A stretch of 64,000 nucleotides of DNA. It comes from Selaginella moellendorffii (lineage: Eukaryota > Streptophyta > Lycopodiopsida > Selaginellales > Selaginellaceae). The stretch lies in the NCBI RefSeq assembly GCF_000143415.4, contig NW_003314263.1, positions 808,165 to 872,164 on the forward strand, given 5' to 3'. Positions 44,523 to 53,989 of this stretch are shown here, one piece after another (the first letter of the stretch is position 1; each line of letters begins with the position of its first letter). Both the position numbers and the translations under genes were made by a program. Below the pieces are notes generated by a model. That model made no database searches. It worked only from the letters and a program-made list of their open reading frames with translations, and had not been told where the DNA came from.

Positions 44523-45740
44523 TAGAGAATGACACTTGGGAGCTTGTTGACTTACCCTTGGGCAAGTCAATCAAGACAATGTGAATTTTTTGCATCAAAT
44601 CGGGCATGTTGTGAAGTATAAGGCCAAATTAGTAATAAAATTCTTAGATAAAAGGACTGGAACAACGAAATGTTCTCTTTAGTCTTGAAGATAGCCTCCA
44701 TCCACCCAGTGAAATTTAGAAATGGAGCAGCTTAATGTCACTACAATGTGTCTCTATGGAGATCTGGATGAGGAAGCTTATGTTCGTCAGCCAGAAGGAT
44801 ACGTTATCCCAAGCAAGGAGCACAAGGTGTGCAAGCTTAAGAAGGCTTTATATGGATTAAAGCAGTCTCTGAGGCAGTGGTATGTCAAGACGAATAGCTA
44901 CCTCCTTTCTATCGGCTTTCTCAACACCTTAGCAGACATATATGTCTATTTATGCAAGTCAGAATTGATTTGCATTTATCTTGCTCTATATGTGGAGGAC
45001 TGTGTTCTCTTTGGTCCCACAAAAAAATGTTAAGTGTGAGCTCCAAGCATGCTTCAAGATGGTGGATCTTGGCCCTGCTCGTTTTTGCTTAGGCATCAAG
45101 ATCTGGCAAGATAGGTAGCACAGTTCAATTCAGCTCTCCCAGCAGAAGTATACAAAGGGGAGGAGATCCCGAGCTGAACAAGGCTGCTACCCTTATGGAA
45201 GTTGTGCTCCATCTCAGCAAGACACAAACACCTCAGACACCTGAAGAACAACAGCAGATGCATCGCATTTCTTATTGCCAGATGGTGGGAAGTCTTCTGT
45301 ATCTTGGTATGTATATGGCCCAGATTTGGTGTTTGCAGTTGGTTAAGTCTCTCAGTTTCTAGAGAATCATGGCTACATCCATTGCCTTGCCATCAAATGT
45401 CTCGCTACCTCAAGGGACTTAAAACATTTACTCTTCACTACAGCATAGTCCCTTAAGTTATAAATGATGTGGTCACTTGGTGTAGCAAACGGCAGACAAT
45501 CATTGCTCTTTCATCAACAGAGGCTGAATATGTTACAACTAACCATGTAGACTAGGTGTGCACATGGTTACATCAGCTTTTCGATGGAACTGACAATTGT
45601 CTATTGTGACAATCTTGGAGCTACAGTGCTAACCACACCATTAAGGGCATAATCAGCAAGTTATCAAGCTTGTGCACTGTCCCACAATGGACCACATTGT
45701 TGATATCTTCATAAAAAGCCAGCTTTGTTCAAGAAGCATA
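44523..45740 (+). mobile_element. Ty1/copia retrotransposon relic (RT and RNase H)
   Basis: NDTWELVDLPLGKS begins the copia reverse transcriptase region. An open 103-residue piece (44722-45033) carries QPEGYVIPSKEHKVCKLKKA and LYGLKQSLRQWY, the copia RT hallmark. Later blocks show YCQMVGSLLYL and the end of RNase H (STEAEYV, around 45515). Stops and frameshifts make it defective. The 45750-46100 region may contain its LTR. Confidence 0.85.
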
Positions 45741-46412
45741 TCTAGGTGTTAGGCATGTAATAGAGCTTTTGAGTGAGCACTTCTATGCTTGGATGGAACT
45801 CTTAAAAAAGTATTCAAAAAATAAAAATGAAGTGATCGATAAATAAATCTTAAAAAAAAAGACACAACAAGAATTAATACATAGCAAGTGTTGTAACATA
45901 TAAAAGTGTAGAGTTTAAATCCAAGACCAACTCAAAGAGTCTAATACTGAGTTCAAAATTAAGTTCAAGGCTAAATCCAAAATAAAAGGCAAAAACCGAG
46001 TTTCAGAGTCATTTCTTCATGAGAGACAGTTAATTGGTAGGCAGTTGGCCAGCAGCTCATATATGTAACTTTGTTTCTTTCATATATGCAAAAGAGAGTT
46101 ATGGGGATATTGCATGTCTTCTTTCTCTAGTTCATCACAGCCACTGGCTCATCATGGCCTGGAGAGCCATCCTACTTCCACTTCTTAGACATGACGTTGA
46201 TCTGCTTAACATCTTCCCCAACTCATTGCCAACTTTCTCTAGAGACGAATAAACTTGCCACAGGCTCTCTAGCACGAGTGGCATGAACAGAGGCTTCCTT
46301 GAGTTGGTTGCAGCGGACTTAGCCCCCTCTTATCTTGTGTTCCTTGTCCTCTGTTACCCCCATTAAAAGCCCAACACTCACATTCCCAGCTACCAGAGAG
46401 AAATCCATAAAA
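45741..46412. other. unrecognised, possible copia LTR
   Basis: No gene recognised. The stretch follows the copia relic and may include its 3' LTR, but no matching second LTR was found. Confidence 0.35.
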
Positions 46413-46699
46413 ATGCTTTATTTCGTTAAAATGGAACTTATTCAGTAGAGTGGGACATTAATTAGCATGTGTCCACATGCCATTTCCTAGTACTTAATTA
46501 ATATTTATTAATATTTCTATCAGTTTTTTAATTTATTTTTTATATTTCACAATATTATAACACAAAATCATATGAAAAGTTTTTAATTTATAAATTATAA
46601 AGCTAAAACTTTAATTTTTTATTGTTGTTATAAAAATGGCATGTGGCCACACACCATAAGTGGGATAATGAAAAGTTCCACTTTAACAAAATAAAGCAT
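46413..46699. mobile_element. MITE with about 60-bp terminal inverted repeats
   Basis: The left end ATGCTTTATTTCGTTAAAA and the right end TTTAACAAAATAAAGCAT are inverted copies. Similarity continues inward (GGAACTT / AAGTTCC; GTGGGA / AAGTGGGATAATG; GCATGTG-CCACATGCC / GGCATGTGGCCACAC). The centre is AT-rich and non-coding. Flanking AAAA on both sides may be a target duplication but is ambiguous. A non-autonomous DNA transposon; superfamily not determined. Confidence 0.8.
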
Positions 46700-46799
46700 A
46701 AAACCACTCAACGAGGTTTCCTCTTCTTCGTGCCAGAGAAACTATTGCCATCGTATGAAACCACAAGCTTTCTTCACCACCCTTGCTCCAAGTCGCTGG

Positions 46800-47260
46800 A
46801 TTGCCACCACGTTGTAAGGCTTCCATAGATCTCTCTTTGTTGGCTTGTCTTGCTGATCAAGGGGTTTGGCATTACCAGCCGGATTCCAAGGCTTGATCAA
46901 TGATGCAAAAAAAGGCTGCAAGTAGGACAGATGGTGGGAGTTCACGCTATGGGCCAAGTAACTTCATCATGATCTTAAGGATTGATTATTTCTGTATCTC
47001 TCCAGGTTGCACAAGTCCATTCTCCTGCTTGTATCAGAGACTTGAGCAGATCCATCAAGGCCTGAACGGCACACTTCCATAGCTAGAGTGGGTTCCGTTT
47101 GCTCAAGAACTGACTAATCTCTAATCGAAGGCACAGGAAGCAAATACGTTTCTTCTTCACTTTATTCTTGGATTTTTCAAGTTCCTTATTTCCATCAGGC
47201 CGCAAAGCGTAGAATCTTGGCTCTGAAAGATCGCCAAGAGTACTCAAAATTGTACTGAAG
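46800..47260 (+). pseudogene. decayed copy of the TruA pseudouridine synthase gene
   Basis: Alignable with 2205-2530 and 2900-3250: CTGATCAAGGGGTTTG, TACCAGCCGGATTCCAAGG, GCAAGTAGGACAGATGGTGGGAGTTCACGCT (matching AGTAGGACGGATGCTGGAG), TCTCTCCAGGTTGCACA and CATCAAGGCCTGAACGGCAC. Large deletions, a broken catalytic loop and stops show it is dead. Confidence 0.85.
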
Positions 47261-47269
47261 AATATGCTT

Positions 47270-47480
47270 CGAAGTTTTGAAATTTAGAGCGCCAAGTAGA
47301 ATATTCCCACCCACAAACTATGCTGCATCGATCCAGGGATGAGAGTAGCGAGGTGAGGAGATCGGAGCGATGACATTTTGGTGGTGAGGATCGAGCCCGA
47401 TACTGATGATGTCTGGAGGAGCTGGATCGGATTGGAGATGTGGCGGCTAGGCCCACGAAACTAAATGCAGCCATCATCGG
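47270..47480 (-). pseudogene. decayed copy of the unknown gene at 3.2-3.7 kb
   Basis: The minus strand reads AAFSFVGLAA, matching the SFVGLA block at about 3680. The order after the TruA copy is the same as at 3.2-3.7 kb. Confidence 0.45.
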
Positions 47481-47551
47481 TGCGAAGATGATCGCGCTGG
47501 AGGAAGGAGGGCAACCCTAGAGCTCGCGCGCGAGGGTTTCGTACCGCCCGG

Positions 47552-47778
47552 GCCTGTTTTAGGGTAGCGTATAGCAGTATACCAGCTAGATTCCAGATTT
47601 TTCTAAGAACTAGAGCTTTCCCATTAGTATCTTGGAAGTACAAGGCGCAAAGAAAAATAATGCACGATGAAAGAAACAAACTTTCTAGCTAACATCGAAA
47701 GACCTGAAAGAACTTCTTCGATGCAAATGCCCAGTTTGGGTATTTTGCGCACCCCGGGGGCATATTCTTCCTTCCTCC
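47552..47778. repeat. left arm of a 0.23-kb inverted repeat
   Basis: The reverse complement matches 48758-48992 with few differences, including a 10-bp indel near GCGCCTTGTACTTCC. Shared blocks include CATTTGCATCGAAGAAG, AATGGGAAAGCTCTAG and CTATACACTACCCTAAA. Confidence 0.9.
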
Positions 47779-48313
47779 ATTTAGAATAGTATTATCATAT
47801 TGCGGTTTAGACCCTCTCTAAGCCCGACGCAAGATAAGCATCAGTGATACCTTCACAGCTACCTTAGTGATTTCTTCTTGGTGGCAAGAAACCCGTCCAT
47901 ATACCCAATGTTACCCGTCTGTATCTACGTATGTAAATATCCATTATTTCTTTGGGCGTGATCAATTCTTAGTTCTTACACTCTACTATCGAAAAAATTC
48001 TGCAATGTGATCCACGAGAATCTGGAACCTCGCTCGCGTACGAGCCTTACAGTTGGTAAAAAAAAAAAAAGAATACGAATTTATCAATGAATCAATATAT
48101 ACCAGAATATACTCTCCAAGCCTGGACGCGCCATAGATACAAATCCAAACCATATATGTCAGAAATGTGTACAGGTGCACTCTAACAGAATGTTGTGATC
48201 ATGGGGACTTACGATGGATCGAGGCTGTCCAAACACTTGCGATCCATCCTGTCCGTCCAGCACATCTTCGTGCTTCCTGAGCGCGCGAGCGTGGAGAGCT
48301 CACAAAGGGGACG

Positions 48314-48757
48314 ATGGCCGGCAGTGTGTGGGCGAATTCGAAGCTCATTGCGATCGGCTGTGCGGCTCTCGCAGCAGCGCTTGCCAGCCGCCCAGAAACG
48401 TCCCTCCCTTCCCAGTGGCTGCGACCAGAGCGCGCGTGGATCCGAATGCGGCGACGAGTGTGCGGTTTGGCAGCGTCCGAGGCCGCTCGCTCGCGCTCGC
48501 CAGGAAATCGCGCGGTAACGATTTTGAGCCTTGGGAACTGGTTGGTGGTGCGTGGTCCAGGCTCGGTGCTGGCTCGTACGAGCTGGATTTCCTGCGACGA
48601 CGATTCCGACTGGAAGGCGTTCTTCGGCGACAAGTTGGTGGTGCTGAAATGGCTACAGTTTGTGGCGACATTCGACTTGGGCGACGACGCGGATGGGCGC
48701 TGGCACGATTTGGAGAAGGCCTGCTTTGTGTGGCAGCCAGGCTTTGCTCGTCCCTGA
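48314..48757 (+). CDS. hypothetical protein of 147 residues, inside the inverted-repeat loop
   Basis: The frame starting at ATG 48314 begins with an Ala-rich, targeting-like stretch and ends with LVVLKWLQFVATFDLGDDAD and an aromatic tail up to TGA at 48757. A decayed copy at 3990-4320 shares the part around LGNWLVV. An overlapping frame (48214-48933) is longer but low-complexity and Arg/Ser-rich, typical of a shadow frame in GC-rich DNA. Family not recognised; it may itself be a relic. Confidence 0.35.
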   Translation: MAGSVWANSKLIAIGCAALAAALASRPETSLPSQWLRPERAWIRMRRRVCGLAASEAARSRSPGNRAVTILSLGNWLVVRGPGSVLARTSWISCDDDSDWKAFFGDKLVVLKWLQFVATFDLGDDADGRWHDLEKACFVWQPGFARP

Positions 48758-48992
48758 GGAAGGAGGAATATGCCCGCGGGGTGCGCAAAATACCCAAACT
48801 GGGCATTTGCATCGAAGAAGTTCTTTCAAGTCTTTCTATGTTAGCTAGCAAGTTTGTTTCTTTCATCGTGCATTGTTTTTCTTTGCGCATCATCGCGCCT
48901 TGTACTTCCGAGATACTAATGGGAAAGCTCTAGTTCTTAGAAAATTCTGGAATCTAGCTGGTATAATGCTATACACTACCCTAAAGACAGGC
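48758..48992. repeat. right arm of the inverted repeat, adjoining EFL1
   Basis: Inverted match of 47552-47778. It ends 11 bp before the EFL1 start codon, so it makes up the EFL1 leader or core promoter region. Confidence 0.9.
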
Positions 48993-48994
48993 AA

Positions 48995-49003
48995 TTAGGG
49001 TTT
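48995..49003 (+). promoter_or_regulatory. telo-box immediately before the EFL1 ATG
   Basis: TTAGGGTTT (reverse AAACCCTAA) directly precedes ATG 49004. Telo-boxes are common in plant ribosome-biogenesis and translation genes, which fits this gene. Confidence 0.55.
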
Positions 49004-51778
49004 ATGGTCAGCGATGGAGGCCTGCGACTGCGAGAGAGGACGCGCAACATCTGTATCCTCGCCCACGTCGATCACGGCAAGACGACGCTGGCGGACCATC
49101 TCATCGCCGCCGCCGGCGATGGCGTCGTCCACCCCAAGCAAGCGGGTAAGCTTCGCTACCTCGACTTCCTCGACGACGAGCAGCAGCGCTGCATCACCAT
49201 CAAGAGCGCCTCCATTGCCCTCCGCTACCGCGATCACGCCATCAATCTCATCGACTCGCCGGGGCACATCGATTTCTGCGGCGAGGTCTCCACGGCAGTG
49301 AGGTTGAGCGATGGAGCGCTCGTTTTGGTGGATGTTTGCGAGGGAATCCACGTCCAGACCCACGCTGTGCTCCGCCAGGCATGGCTGGAGAGGGTGGCGC
49401 CGTGCTTGGTGCTCAACAAGGTGGACAGGCTCGTTACGGAGCTCAAGCTCTCGCCGCTCGAGGCCTACCGGAGAATGGAGCGGATCATCGCCGAGGTGAA
49501 CGGCATTGTCAGTGGCTTTCGATCCGAGAGCTACTTCTTCCGCGACGGAGAACAGCACGAAGAAGAGAGTGGTTTTGCGGACTTCTCTCCGGTGGCTGGG
49601 AATGTGGCCTTTGCGAGTGCTCTGGACGGGTGGGCTTTTAGAACACACGATCTTGTGGAAGTTTGCGAGATAAAGCTGGATCACTGTGTGACTGCTCGGG
49701 AGCTGGAAGAGAAGCTATGGGGGGACTTCTTCTTGGTAACAGAGGACAAGAAACACAAGATTGTGTCCGAGCAGGAGCTTCCAAACGGGGCCAAGACCGC
49801 TGCCCCCAACACGAGGAAGCCTCTGTTCGTGCGACTCATCCTGGAGAGCTTGTGGCAAGTTTACTCGTCGCTAGAGAAAGTTGGCGACGAGTCGGGAAAG
49901 ATCCTGAGCAAGGTGACCAACGTCATGAAGCTCTCGGTTCCAGAGCGAGAGCTACGAAGTGGAGGCAGGGCGTCTCTCCAGGCCGTGATGAGCCGATGGC
50001 TTCCACTCTCGGACAAGCTCCTCGACATGGTTGTCCAAGCTCTCCCGGACCCGGCTCGAGCACAGGCTTACAGAAGCAATCATTTACTCCCGCCAAGAGC
50101 AGCGTCGTCTTTTTCGACCCTGATCAGCCCGAGCCAGCAGCAACTTCTCGACGAGATTGAGCATGCACGAATGTCGGTAAAAAAGTGTGATGACAGCCGC
50201 GGAGCTCCTTGTGTGGTTTACGTCTCCAAGATGTTCGCGGTCCCGGCTTCGATGATTCCTCGTGGTCGAGGAGATGAAGAAGACGAGTGCTTCTTGGCAT
50301 TCGCGAGGGTGTTTAGCGGGGTCCTTGTTGCTGGCCAGAGAGTCTACGTGCTTTCGGATGTCTACGATCCAACCGTGGATACGGACAAACGGAGCTTTGA
50401 GGTGGCGACTGTCACGGCTCTCTACGTGATGATCGGCCAAGGACTCAAGCCCGTGGACAAGGCAGCGGCTGGAAACGTGGTGGCGATCCAGGGACTTGGG
50501 GAAGAGGTTCTCAAGACGGCGACACTTAGCTCATCTCCAAACTGCTGGCCACTCGCGGGCTTAAGTTTCCAGGCGGCTCCGATAGTGAGGGTGGCGGTGG
50601 AGCCGTCGAATCCTGCGAACTTGGCACAGCTTTTGAAGGGACTCAAGCTTCTCAACCGTGCCGATCCCATGGTCCAGGTGACTTTCTCGAGCACTGGTGA
50701 GTACGTGCTCTCAGCAGCAGGCGAAGTTCATCTCGAGCTCTGCGTGAAAGAGCTGAGGGAGAGGTTTGCTCGCGTGGAGCTTGAAGTCTCGGCTCCTCTG
50801 GTAGCATTCCGAGAAACCATTGACGACGACAGTGCGATCACGAGCGAGCGATCGGAGGAAGAAGAACAGGAAGAAGGAAGAAAGGAGAGATGCGTGAGCT
50901 TCACCACTCCAAACCGCAGGTACACAGGAAGTGTTGAGGTTTGGAGGCTGCCAAGCTCGGTGCTGGAAGCCATCGAGAGCTCGGGCCTCGTCAAAACCGG
51001 CAAGGAGACTTGTTGCTCCGAGACTCTAGCAGCTCATCTTCTCGCGAATCCAGCAACAAAGAGGGAGCTCTTGGGCGAAATCATCTGGTCGTGCTGTGGA
51101 GCCAATCTCCTCGTTTCATCGCCGGAGCTCCTGCAAAGCTGTGGCAGCGAGGAAGACAGTGCGAGCCTGGAGAGCAGCATTGTGACGGGCTTTCAGCTGG
51201 CCTGTACCGCCGGTCCGCTGTGCAAGGAGCCACTGTGGGGACTGGCCTTCAGGATCAAGGTGGCGACTTGCAGCAATGCTGGCCATGGTGGCGTTGAAAA
51301 CTCGGGACAAGTTATCAAGGTGATCAAGGAGGCGTGCCTGGAAGCAGTGGCGAAGAGAAATCCCAGGCTTGTGGAGGCGATGTACCTGTGCGAGGTGAGC
51401 ACAAGCTCCTTGTTCCTGGGACAAATGTATGGAGTTTTGGCGAGGAGGCGGGCGAGGGTGGTGAAGGAGGAGATGGCGGAAGGGAGGGACGTGTTTGCGG
51501 TGGTGGCGTTTGTGCCCGTGGCGGAGAGCTTTGGCCTGGCGGAGGAGCTGAGAAAGAGGACGTCTGGAGCGGCCAGCCCCCAGCTGCGGTTTAGTCACTG
51601 GGAAGTAGCCGAGGACGATGGAGATGATGAACTGGAGATGGCAGAGAGGGACGAAGAACAAGGAGGGGGATTTGCGAAGCGGTTGATTGACGCAGTGAGG
51701 AGACGAAAGGGATTGGCTGTCAAGGAAAATCTTGTGAGGCATGCCGCGAAGCAAAGAACCTTGGCTAGAAAAGTCTAA
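49004..51778 (+). CDS. EFL1: elongation factor-like GTPase 1 (EFL1/Ria1), 60S subunit maturation
   Basis: An EF-2-like GTPase of 924 residues in one exon. With SBDS it releases the anti-association factor eIF6 (Tif6) from cytoplasmic pre-60S subunits. G motifs are intact: G1 AHVDHGKTTLADHL, switch I region with ITIKSASI, G3 DSPGHIDF and G4 NKVDRL. Domain II, III (VRVAVEPSNPANL), IV and V (YLCEVSTSSLFLGQMYGVL) follow in order. The EF-2 diphthamide region is not conserved and a long insertion lies in the GTPase/domain II linker, both typical of EFL1 rather than EF-2. It is somewhat shorter than yeast and human proteins (about 1,100). A single intronless copy behind the inverted repeat; no sign of damage. 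Confidence 0.95.
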   Translation: MVSDGGLRLRERTRNICILAHVDHGKTTLADHLIAAAGDGVVHPKQAGKLRYLDFLDDEQQRCITIKSASIALRYRDHAINLIDSPGHIDFCGEVSTAVRLSDGALVLVDVCEGIHVQTHAVLRQAWLERVAPCLVLNKVDRLVTELKLSPLEAYRRMERIIAEVNGIVSGFRSESYFFRDGEQHEEESGFADFSPVAGNVAFASALDGWAFRTHDLVEVCEIKLDHCVTARELEEKLWGDFFLVTEDKKHKIVSEQELPNGAKTAAPNTRKPLFVRLILESLWQVYSSLEKVGDESGKILSKVTNVMKLSVPERELRSGGRASLQAVMSRWLPLSDKLLDMVVQALPDPARAQAYRSNHLLPPRAASSFSTLISPSQQQLLDEIEHARMSVKKCDDSRGAPCVVYVSKMFAVPASMIPRGRGDEEDECFLAFARVFSGVLVAGQRVYVLSDVYDPTVDTDKRSFEVATVTALYVMIGQGLKPVDKAAAGNVVAIQGLGEEVLKTATLSSSPNCWPLAGLSFQAAPIVRVAVEPSNPANLAQLLKGLKLLNRADPMVQVTFSSTGEYVLSAAGEVHLELCVKELRERFARVELEVSAPLVAFRETIDDDSAITSERSEEEEQEEGRKERCVSFTTPNRRYTGSVEVWRLPSSVLEAIESSGLVKTGKETCCSETLAAHLLANPATKRELLGEIIWSCCGANLLVSSPELLQSCGSEEDSASLESSIVTGFQLACTAGPLCKEPLWGLAFRIKVATCSNAGHGGVENSGQVIKVIKEACLEAVAKRNPRLVEAMYLCEVSTSSLFLGQMYGVLARRRARVVKEEMAEGRDVFAVVAFVPVAESFGLAEELRKRTSGAASPQLRFSHWEVAEDDGDDELEMAERDEEQGGGFAKRLIDAVRRRKGLAVKENLVRHAAKQRTLARKV

Positions 51779-52545
51779 TAGTCCTTTGACATGTTCTTTC
51801 GAATATTTGGAAGATTCGTTTTTCAAAGATACCAAATAATCCCTAACCCTAAAATTGGAGCGCAAAGTTTAGTCACGTAGCAGACTTCTAGTGGTAGCCA
51901 CAGACTTTCAGGCAGCAGCAGCAGCGCAAGAGCAGTAGTTAAGTAGCGCGGGCAGAAAGTAGCAGAGTGAGACGTCGGTAACGAGACATAGCATACGATA
52001 GAGTTAAAGCAGGCAGAAAGAAGCGTAGTAAGGAAGGCTACAAGCAGGGAACGAAGAACAGCAGTGAGACCAAGTGAAGAATTAACAGTCAGATAGCAGG
52101 AGACCAATCATTCAGGACGAAGTACTCCTCGGTTGGATTCCACCGCTTCATTGAAATGGTGGCGGGAAGAAGAGCTCCAATCTTTGTAGTTTTCTTTTTC
52201 TACACTTGTAAATATCCATTCCAAACTATAGTCTTTCAAGTTCGTGATCGCCCCCCCTTTCGTGATTAGCTTTGAAAAAGAAAATAAATGGAGATCCGAT
52301 TTTTGGCCATTGTTTGATGAGGCCATGCCACTTTTGCTGATCACGAGTGACGAGCTCATGAAGTAAACATTGGCTAACAACCGGCTGCGACCGTATAAAG
52401 TCATGCCAAGCAAAGGGCGCCTCCACGCAAAGACCCCCTTTGACAAAACACCTCTCTCTGCCAAGAGCTGCTTTTTTATTTAGCTAGTGGCTAGTGATCT
52501 TTTCCTCGTTTTCATTCTAGCTCTGTGGATCATACGGGCCGAGCG
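51779..52545. other. intergenic region between EFL1 and the carbonic anhydrase gene
   Basis: Contains an AG-rich, T-poor stretch with repeated AGCAG/AGTAG (about 51895-52105), probably part of a transcript end. No gene recognised. Confidence 0.5.
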
Positions 52546-53669
52546 ATGGCGAGAAATCTTCGCAGCTTCGCCGCGTTTCTTGCGATTTTCTTGACGTTTT
52601 TAATCCACTCGAGCGGTACTGCACTCATTGCTTGAACTGATCATTCCATTCCATCCAATTGAGCTCTCTTCTTATGAAACTCTTTTATCTCTTTGCTTTC
52701 GTGCTTGTTTAGATGCTGCTGATCGAGAGTATGACTACTCCAACAACAGCCCGCGCGGGCCGCAGCGATGGGCGAGCCTCCACCGATCGTGGACGCTGTG
52801 CAGCTCCGGCTCACTCCAGTCGCCCATCAATCTCACCAAAGAGACGGTCTTGCGCGACAAAACCCTGCACAAGCTCGACTCCAATTACAACTCCACTGCC
52901 ATCGCTACGGTTCTCGACTGGAAAGAGGACGTGGTCGTAAGTTACACTCCGAGATCTTTGATCTTTGACCTTCTCCTGGCAAATGATATACTTTGTTTTC
53001 TTTGTTCCAGCTTAACTTCCCAGACAATGCTGGTGATTTGATGATCAACGCGACCCAGTACAAGCTCGTCCAGATCCGTATCCACTCGCCCAGCGAGCAT
53101 ATGCTGGAAGGAAAAACGTAAGCTTTTCTCTTCGGAAATGAAATTAAATTTTGGTTTTTCTCTTGAAAAGGTTTCCTGCCGAAGTTCATCTCGTTCATAA
53201 CAGCACTGACGGCTCCAGCCGCATTGCGATCGTGGCATTCTACTTCAAGCTCGGGCGTCCAAACACTTTCATTGGCCAGGTAGGAATATTTCATTCTTTC
53301 TTGGATTTCTATTCAAATTATTGACAAAATATTCAAACTGATAATATGGATTTTTATAAGGTGATCGATGCACTCAACTCCACCCAAAACTCGGGCGAGC
53401 TCAACCCAACGCTACTCAAGATGGTGGGCAGGCCGTACTACCGCTACTCGGGCTCGCTGACCAGCCCACCCTGTACGGAGGGCGTTGACTGGTACGTGGT
53501 CAAGAAGAACCGCCGCATGTCCGTTGACCAGTTCCAGTTCATCCACAGCTATGTCAACGTAAGTCAATCACAGTGAAGTTCTAATCAACCTCACTTTTTT
53601 ACTCCATAGGGAAGCAACGCAAGGCCCATGCAGCCTGCCAATGGACGAGAAATCGAAGCTTACAAATAG
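52546..53669 (+). CDS. alpha-carbonic anhydrase-like protein (6 exons), one zinc ligand replaced
   Basis: Proposed exons 52546-52615, 52713-52936, 53011-53117, 53171-53279, 53361-53558 and 53610-53669 encode 255 residues; all introns are GT-AG. The start is a signal peptide (ARNLRSFAAFLAIFLTFLIH). Alpha-CA features: LQSPINL, PSEHMLEG, AEVHLVHN and GSLTSPPCTEG (Thr gate and Cys). Of the three zinc His, the second and third are present (about H123 and H140), but the first is Arg: QIRIHSPSEH instead of Q-x-H-x-H-x-PSEH. A CGT here needs one base change from CAT. The usual proton-shuttle His region (NRGHD type) is also not kept. Intact alpha-CAs hydrate CO2 in secretory or plastid compartments; this protein is probably inactive or altered. 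Confidence 0.9.
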
Positions 53670-53989
53670 TACGTGAACAAGAATATACCATGTACGGCAT
53701 AAAGAATATGCCCAGGAATATAAAAGAAGTCTTGCCCTACCGTACAGTGCTTGCGTGTTCCAACGGCCGCGCCTGTTAAAATTTGAAAATCCCGGAGAGG
53801 AGAAAGAGATTAGGTCTTTCTTCTCTCCTCTTTCTCCCGATCGATCCATCCACGATGCGACGCCGCCTCCAAATCCACTCGGCCGGCCAGTTGGGCTGAA
53901 AGGATGCGCGGCGCGGCGCATCGAGAAGCGAGGTGATTGATCCCTTTCTCCAATTCTTTGTAGCCCCGAAGAACCATACCATCGCGGCC
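53670..53989. other. intergenic region, promoter of the GPT gene
   Basis: 320 bp between the CA stop and the GPT start. No gene; probably carries the CA 3' end and GPT promoter and leader. Confidence 0.5.

Noticed and set aside
48214-48933. 239-residue ORF overlapping the 48314 frame
   Set aside because: Arg/Ser-rich, crosses into the inverted-repeat arm, and the duplicated copy supports the other frame better.
51116-51865. 249-residue minus-strand ORF within EFL1
   Set aside because: Shadow frame of EFL1.
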